Shown in pieces: positions 62,203 to 64,000 of a stretch of DNA of 64,000 bases. The first letter of the stretch is position 1; every line of letters starts with the position of its first letter. The DNA is from DASVUC01 sp038237225 (GTDB taxonomy: Bacteria > Planctomycetota > Phycisphaerae > Tepidisphaerales > Tepidisphaeraceae), in contig JBBRYX010000003.1 in assembly GCA_038237225.1 (NCBI GenBank), positions 207,759 through 271,758 on the forward strand, read 5' to 3'. Below the pieces are notes generated by a model, which worked only from the letters and a program-made list of their open reading frames with translations, did not search any database and was not told the origin of the DNA. The position numbers and the translations under genes were made by a program.

Positions 62203-62691
62203 TTACTTCTCTTCAACCTTCACGCTCTTGAGCGTATCTCCCTGTTGAATTTGATTGACGATATCCTGGCCGGTGGTGACTTGGCCGAAGACGGTGTGTT
62301 TGCCATCGAGCCAGTCGGTGGCGACGTGGGTGATGAAGAACTGGGAGCCGTTGGTGTTGGGGCCGGAGTTGGCCATGGAGAGGGTGCCGACTTTGTGTTT
62401 GTTGGGGTTTTTGCGGGCATCGGTTTCGTCGTCGAAGCGGTAGCCTGGCCCGCCTCGGCCGGTGCCGGTGGGATCGCCGCCCTGGACCATGAAGTCTTTG
62501 ATGACGCGATGGAATTGGGTTCCGTCGTAGAAGCCTTCACGGATGAGGAACAGGAAGTTGTTCACTGTTTTTGGGGCATCCTTGGTGAACAAATCGGCGG
62601 TGATCGGTCCTCGGGAAGTCTCGAATGTGACCGTATGGTTCCTGGCCGTGTCGATCGACATTGCGGGGGCGGATGAATATTGCTTGGACAT
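62203..62691 (-). CDS. Peptidyl-prolyl cis-trans isomerase (cyclophilin type)
   Basis: A 162-residue cyclophilin. Motifs: GFYDGTQFHRVIKDFMVQGGDPTGTGRGGPGY (active-site Arg and Phe), TLSMANSGPNTNGSQFFITH, and DWLDGKHTVFGQVT. A single domain without a signal peptide, so it is cytoplasmic. It speeds proline isomerisation in folding proteins. The N-terminus (MSKQYSSAPAMSIDTARNHTVTFET) is slightly longer than in minimal PpiB. Confidence 0.95.
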   Translation of the reverse strand: MSKQYSSAPAMSIDTARNHTVTFETSRGPITADLFTKDAPKTVNNFLFLIREGFYDGTQFHRVIKDFMVQGGDPTGTGRGGPGYRFDDETDARKNPNKHKVGTLSMANSGPNTNGSQFFITHVATDWLDGKHTVFGQVTTGQDIVNQIQQGDTLKSVKVEEK

Positions 62692-62758
62692 GGATCCTCC
62701 TTCAGGTGTTCAGGCGACAGGTTTTCAGCTTTGCCGGCGGGTGTCAAGCGCAGGCGCA

Positions 62759-63538
62759 TCAGCTTGTGTTGATTTGTCCGGCGACGATGCGGTGGATTCC
62801 GGTGCGGTTGCGGAGGAGCAAGCGGCCTTGTCCGTCGAGTCCGTGGACCTTTCCGGAGATGGGGGTTTCCGCGTCGGAACCGACCACCGTCACGTGGCGT
62901 CCGCTCAGGCTGTGATACGTTTCGTAACGCTGCAGCGTTGGGCCGAAGGGACGCTCGCCGCGGCGGGAGAGGGCGGTGTGGAGGTGGCGGGCTACCGTCG
63001 CAAGGACGTCATTCATGTCGAAATTTTTGCCGGCGATTTGCGCGAGCGAGATGATCTGATTGCGCAGCGCGGCGGGAGCCTCTCTGGGGATGAGGCTGAC
63101 GTTGAGGCCGAGGCCGATGAGATCGGCTTTGTGAAGGCGCTCGCAGAGGAGGCCGGCGAGTTTGCGGCCTTTGAACGTGAGATCGTTGGGCCATTTGAGG
63201 AGGATGTCCTCGCGGCCGGTGATTTCCGCGGCGGCGTCGCGGACGGCGAGTCCGGCAATGAGGGGAATCTGGTGGGTCTCGAGATGTTCTTCAACCGGCA
63301 TGACAAAGGTTGCGGTGAGGCAGCCGGGGTTTGACCACCAGGCGTTTGTGCCGCGACCGCGGCCGGCGATTTGGCGGGTGGTGAGGACGACGGCGGGGGC
63401 GAAGAGGATGCCGCGTTTGCGGAGGACGGCGGCGTGGTCGCTGGTGCTGCGGAGGCGCGGGAAGAAGTGGAGGCGGAACGGTTTGAGTTGGGATCGGAGG
63501 CGGGAAATCTGGTAGCCGAACGGGGGCATGGGGGCCAT
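62759..63538 (-). CDS. birA: Biotin--[acetyl-CoA-carboxylase] ligase
   Basis: A 259-residue enzyme (ATG 63538; other starts at 63565 and 63529). Biotin-ligase motifs: FFPRLRSTSDHA (substrate-side), TTRQIAGRGRGTNAWWSNPG (the GRGRxGxxW biotinyl-AMP loop), LLKWPNDLTFKGRKLAGLL (KWPND) and LIGLGLNV. A C-terminal SH3-like strand set ends QGRLLLRNRTGI. It lacks the N-terminal helix-turn-helix of E. coli BirA, so it is a pure ligase that biotinylates AccB. It is upstream of the cyclophilin gene in the same direction. Confidence 0.93.
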   Translation of the reverse strand: MAPMPPFGYQISRLRSQLKPFRLHFFPRLRSTSDHAAVLRKRGILFAPAVVLTTRQIAGRGRGTNAWWSNPGCLTATFVMPVEEHLETHQIPLIAGLAVRDAAAEITGREDILLKWPNDLTFKGRKLAGLLCERLHKADLIGLGLNVSLIPREAPAALRNQIISLAQIAGKNFDMNDVLATVARHLHTALSRRGERPFGPTLQRYETYHSLSGRHVTVVGSDAETPISGKVHGLDGQGRLLLRNRTGIHRIVAGQINTS

Positions 63539-63583
63539 TGTGGGAGGGGTTGGTTGGAGGGTCAATCCGGGAGCGGAAGAGGG

Positions 63584-63620
63584 GAATTGACGATTGGGTG
63601 ATTGGGTGATTGACGATTGG
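63584..63620. repeat. ATTGG/ATTGA 7-8 bp array
   Basis: GAATTGA, CGATTGGG, TGATTGGG, TGATTGA, CGATTGG in 7-8 bp steps. Unit sequence is shared with the left arm at 62112-62200. It lies upstream of birA and before the broken DUF433 gene. Confidence 0.8.
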
Positions 63621-63744
63621 CGGGTGGGGCGAGGTGGGCCGTGTCAAGGATGCCAAGCATGTCAAGCTCGATTTTTAGTGATTTGCCCGTGATGATTTTG
63701 TAAATTGTTTGACGAACTGGAGGAGCGAGGGCTAGTGTGTGTGG

Positions 63745-63903
63745 ATGAAGGTCAGCGATCTGGTGACGATAGACCGTGATGTCCTTGGGGGGATGCCGGT
63801 GTTTAAGGGGACTCGTGTGCCGATCAAGACGCTTTTCGCGTATTTGGAAGACAACTACACTGGACTTCCCCACGAATGGTGGGCGCGACGAAGGGCAGCA
63901 TAA
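63745..63903 (+). pseudogene. DUF433 antitoxin-like gene truncated by an IS element
   Basis: ATG 63745 opens a DUF433 domain: SDLVTIDRDVLGGMPVFKG, then TRVPIKTLFAYLED, the family pattern 'ItidpxvlgGkPvfkGTRvpv..lf.yLe'. The homology stops at residue about 39, at base 63860, where the sequence continues TGGACTTCCCC and codes GLPHEWWARRRAA before a TAA at 63901. DUF433 proteins are antitoxin-like partners of PIN/DUF5615 toxins. The cognate toxin would lie to the right of the insertion, beyond the window. Confidence 0.75.
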
Positions 63904-64000
63904 TGGCTGTCAACGGAGCGAACCATGGCACGACGGAAGTTCACGCGGGAGTTCAAGGTCTCAGCGGTCAAGCTGGTCAACGAGCAGGGGTACTCGATCC
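63861..64000 (+). mobile_element. Left end of an IS3-family insertion sequence
   Basis: The element appears to begin at TGGACTTCCCCACG, with a transposase frame starting about 65 bases in. The left end is placed where DUF433 homology breaks. The right end lies outside the window, so the terminal repeat and target duplication cannot be checked. Confidence 0.65.
63925..64000 (+). CDS. IS3-family transposase OrfA, partial
   Basis: ATG 63925 has GGAG seven bases upstream. The start ARRKFTREFKVSAVKLVNEQ is the typical helix-turn-helix N-terminus of IS3 OrfA (transposase_8/HTH). Only 25 residues are in the window. OrfA fuses with OrfB by frameshift to make the active transposase. Confidence 0.82.
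   Translation, partial: MARRKFTREFKVSAVKLVNEQGYSI

Overview
The window is about 64 kb of GC-rich bacterial chromosome. It points to a planctomycete, most likely of the Phycisphaerae/Tepidisphaera type. Four large secreted proteins carry the planctomycete N-terminal 'LEPR-XLL' motif (starts at 2388, 9747, 45547 and 49152). One protein ends in a PEP-CTERM sorting signal (12370-13128). TPR, PQQ, HEAT and delta-60 repeat proteins are abundant. The phylum is inferred from these families; no rRNA gene is present to settle it, and I saw no rRNA, tRNA or CRISPR array.

Layout. 1-9674: a DUF2752 fragment, a GlgA-like glycosyltransferase, a secreted mosaic protein (SdrD-like, delta-60 and three CBM6 modules), a TPR-GT41 transferase, a lysozyme-like protein and a PilZ protein. 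9747-19507: a LEPR lipase/dockerin protein, RsfS, a PEP-CTERM protein, a hybrid histidine kinase, a TPR-GT9 transferase, an alpha/beta hydrolase, DUF488 and an FMN reductase. 19708-29965: a sialate O-acetylesterase, a secreted carboxypeptidase-regulatory protein, two GT-C membrane glycosyltransferases, MoaB, a lipoprotein and a PQQ propeller. 30020-39530: AroC, an LpxL-like acyltransferase, a response regulator, MutS, a methyltransferase and a HEAT-repeat protein. 39837-46872: a TPR protein, a GH4 glycosidase, a FolD-like protein, a PduO adenosyltransferase and a calpain-like RTX protease. 47412-57309: a thioesterase, a giant beta-helix protein, a sugar isomerase, an acyltransferase-3, a possible BshC relative and a GT2. 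57564-64000: a TPR lipoprotein, an RluA-type synthase, a degenerate YdjC protein, argB-argF, a cyclophilin, BirA, and a DUF433 gene cut by an IS3-type element at the right edge.

Gene organisation is mostly scattered housekeeping genes between accessory surface and carbohydrate genes. Short co-oriented runs (2388-8222, 13308-17403, 33088-36486, 39837-41632, 57309-55006, 60225-62105) may be operons. A recurrent theme is surface glycan handling: two TPR-fused glycosyltransferases, two GT-C enzymes, GT2, GT4, CBM6 modules, a sialate esterase and GH4.

The most unusual content lies between and inside genes. There are several families of small palindromic repeats: six REP-like 57-60 bp hairpins, two of them nested in a roughly 200 bp composite element. 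There are also many arrays of 7 or 8 bp units whose sequence differs from array to array, often arranged as inverted pairs. One 154 bp palindrome of this class sits in frame inside a membrane glycosyltransferase gene, and one heptamer array supplies the last codons and stop of a thioesterase gene. Among enzymes, the FolD-like protein has replaced all three classical cyclohydrolase catalytic residues, and the YdjC-like protein lacks its metal ligands.
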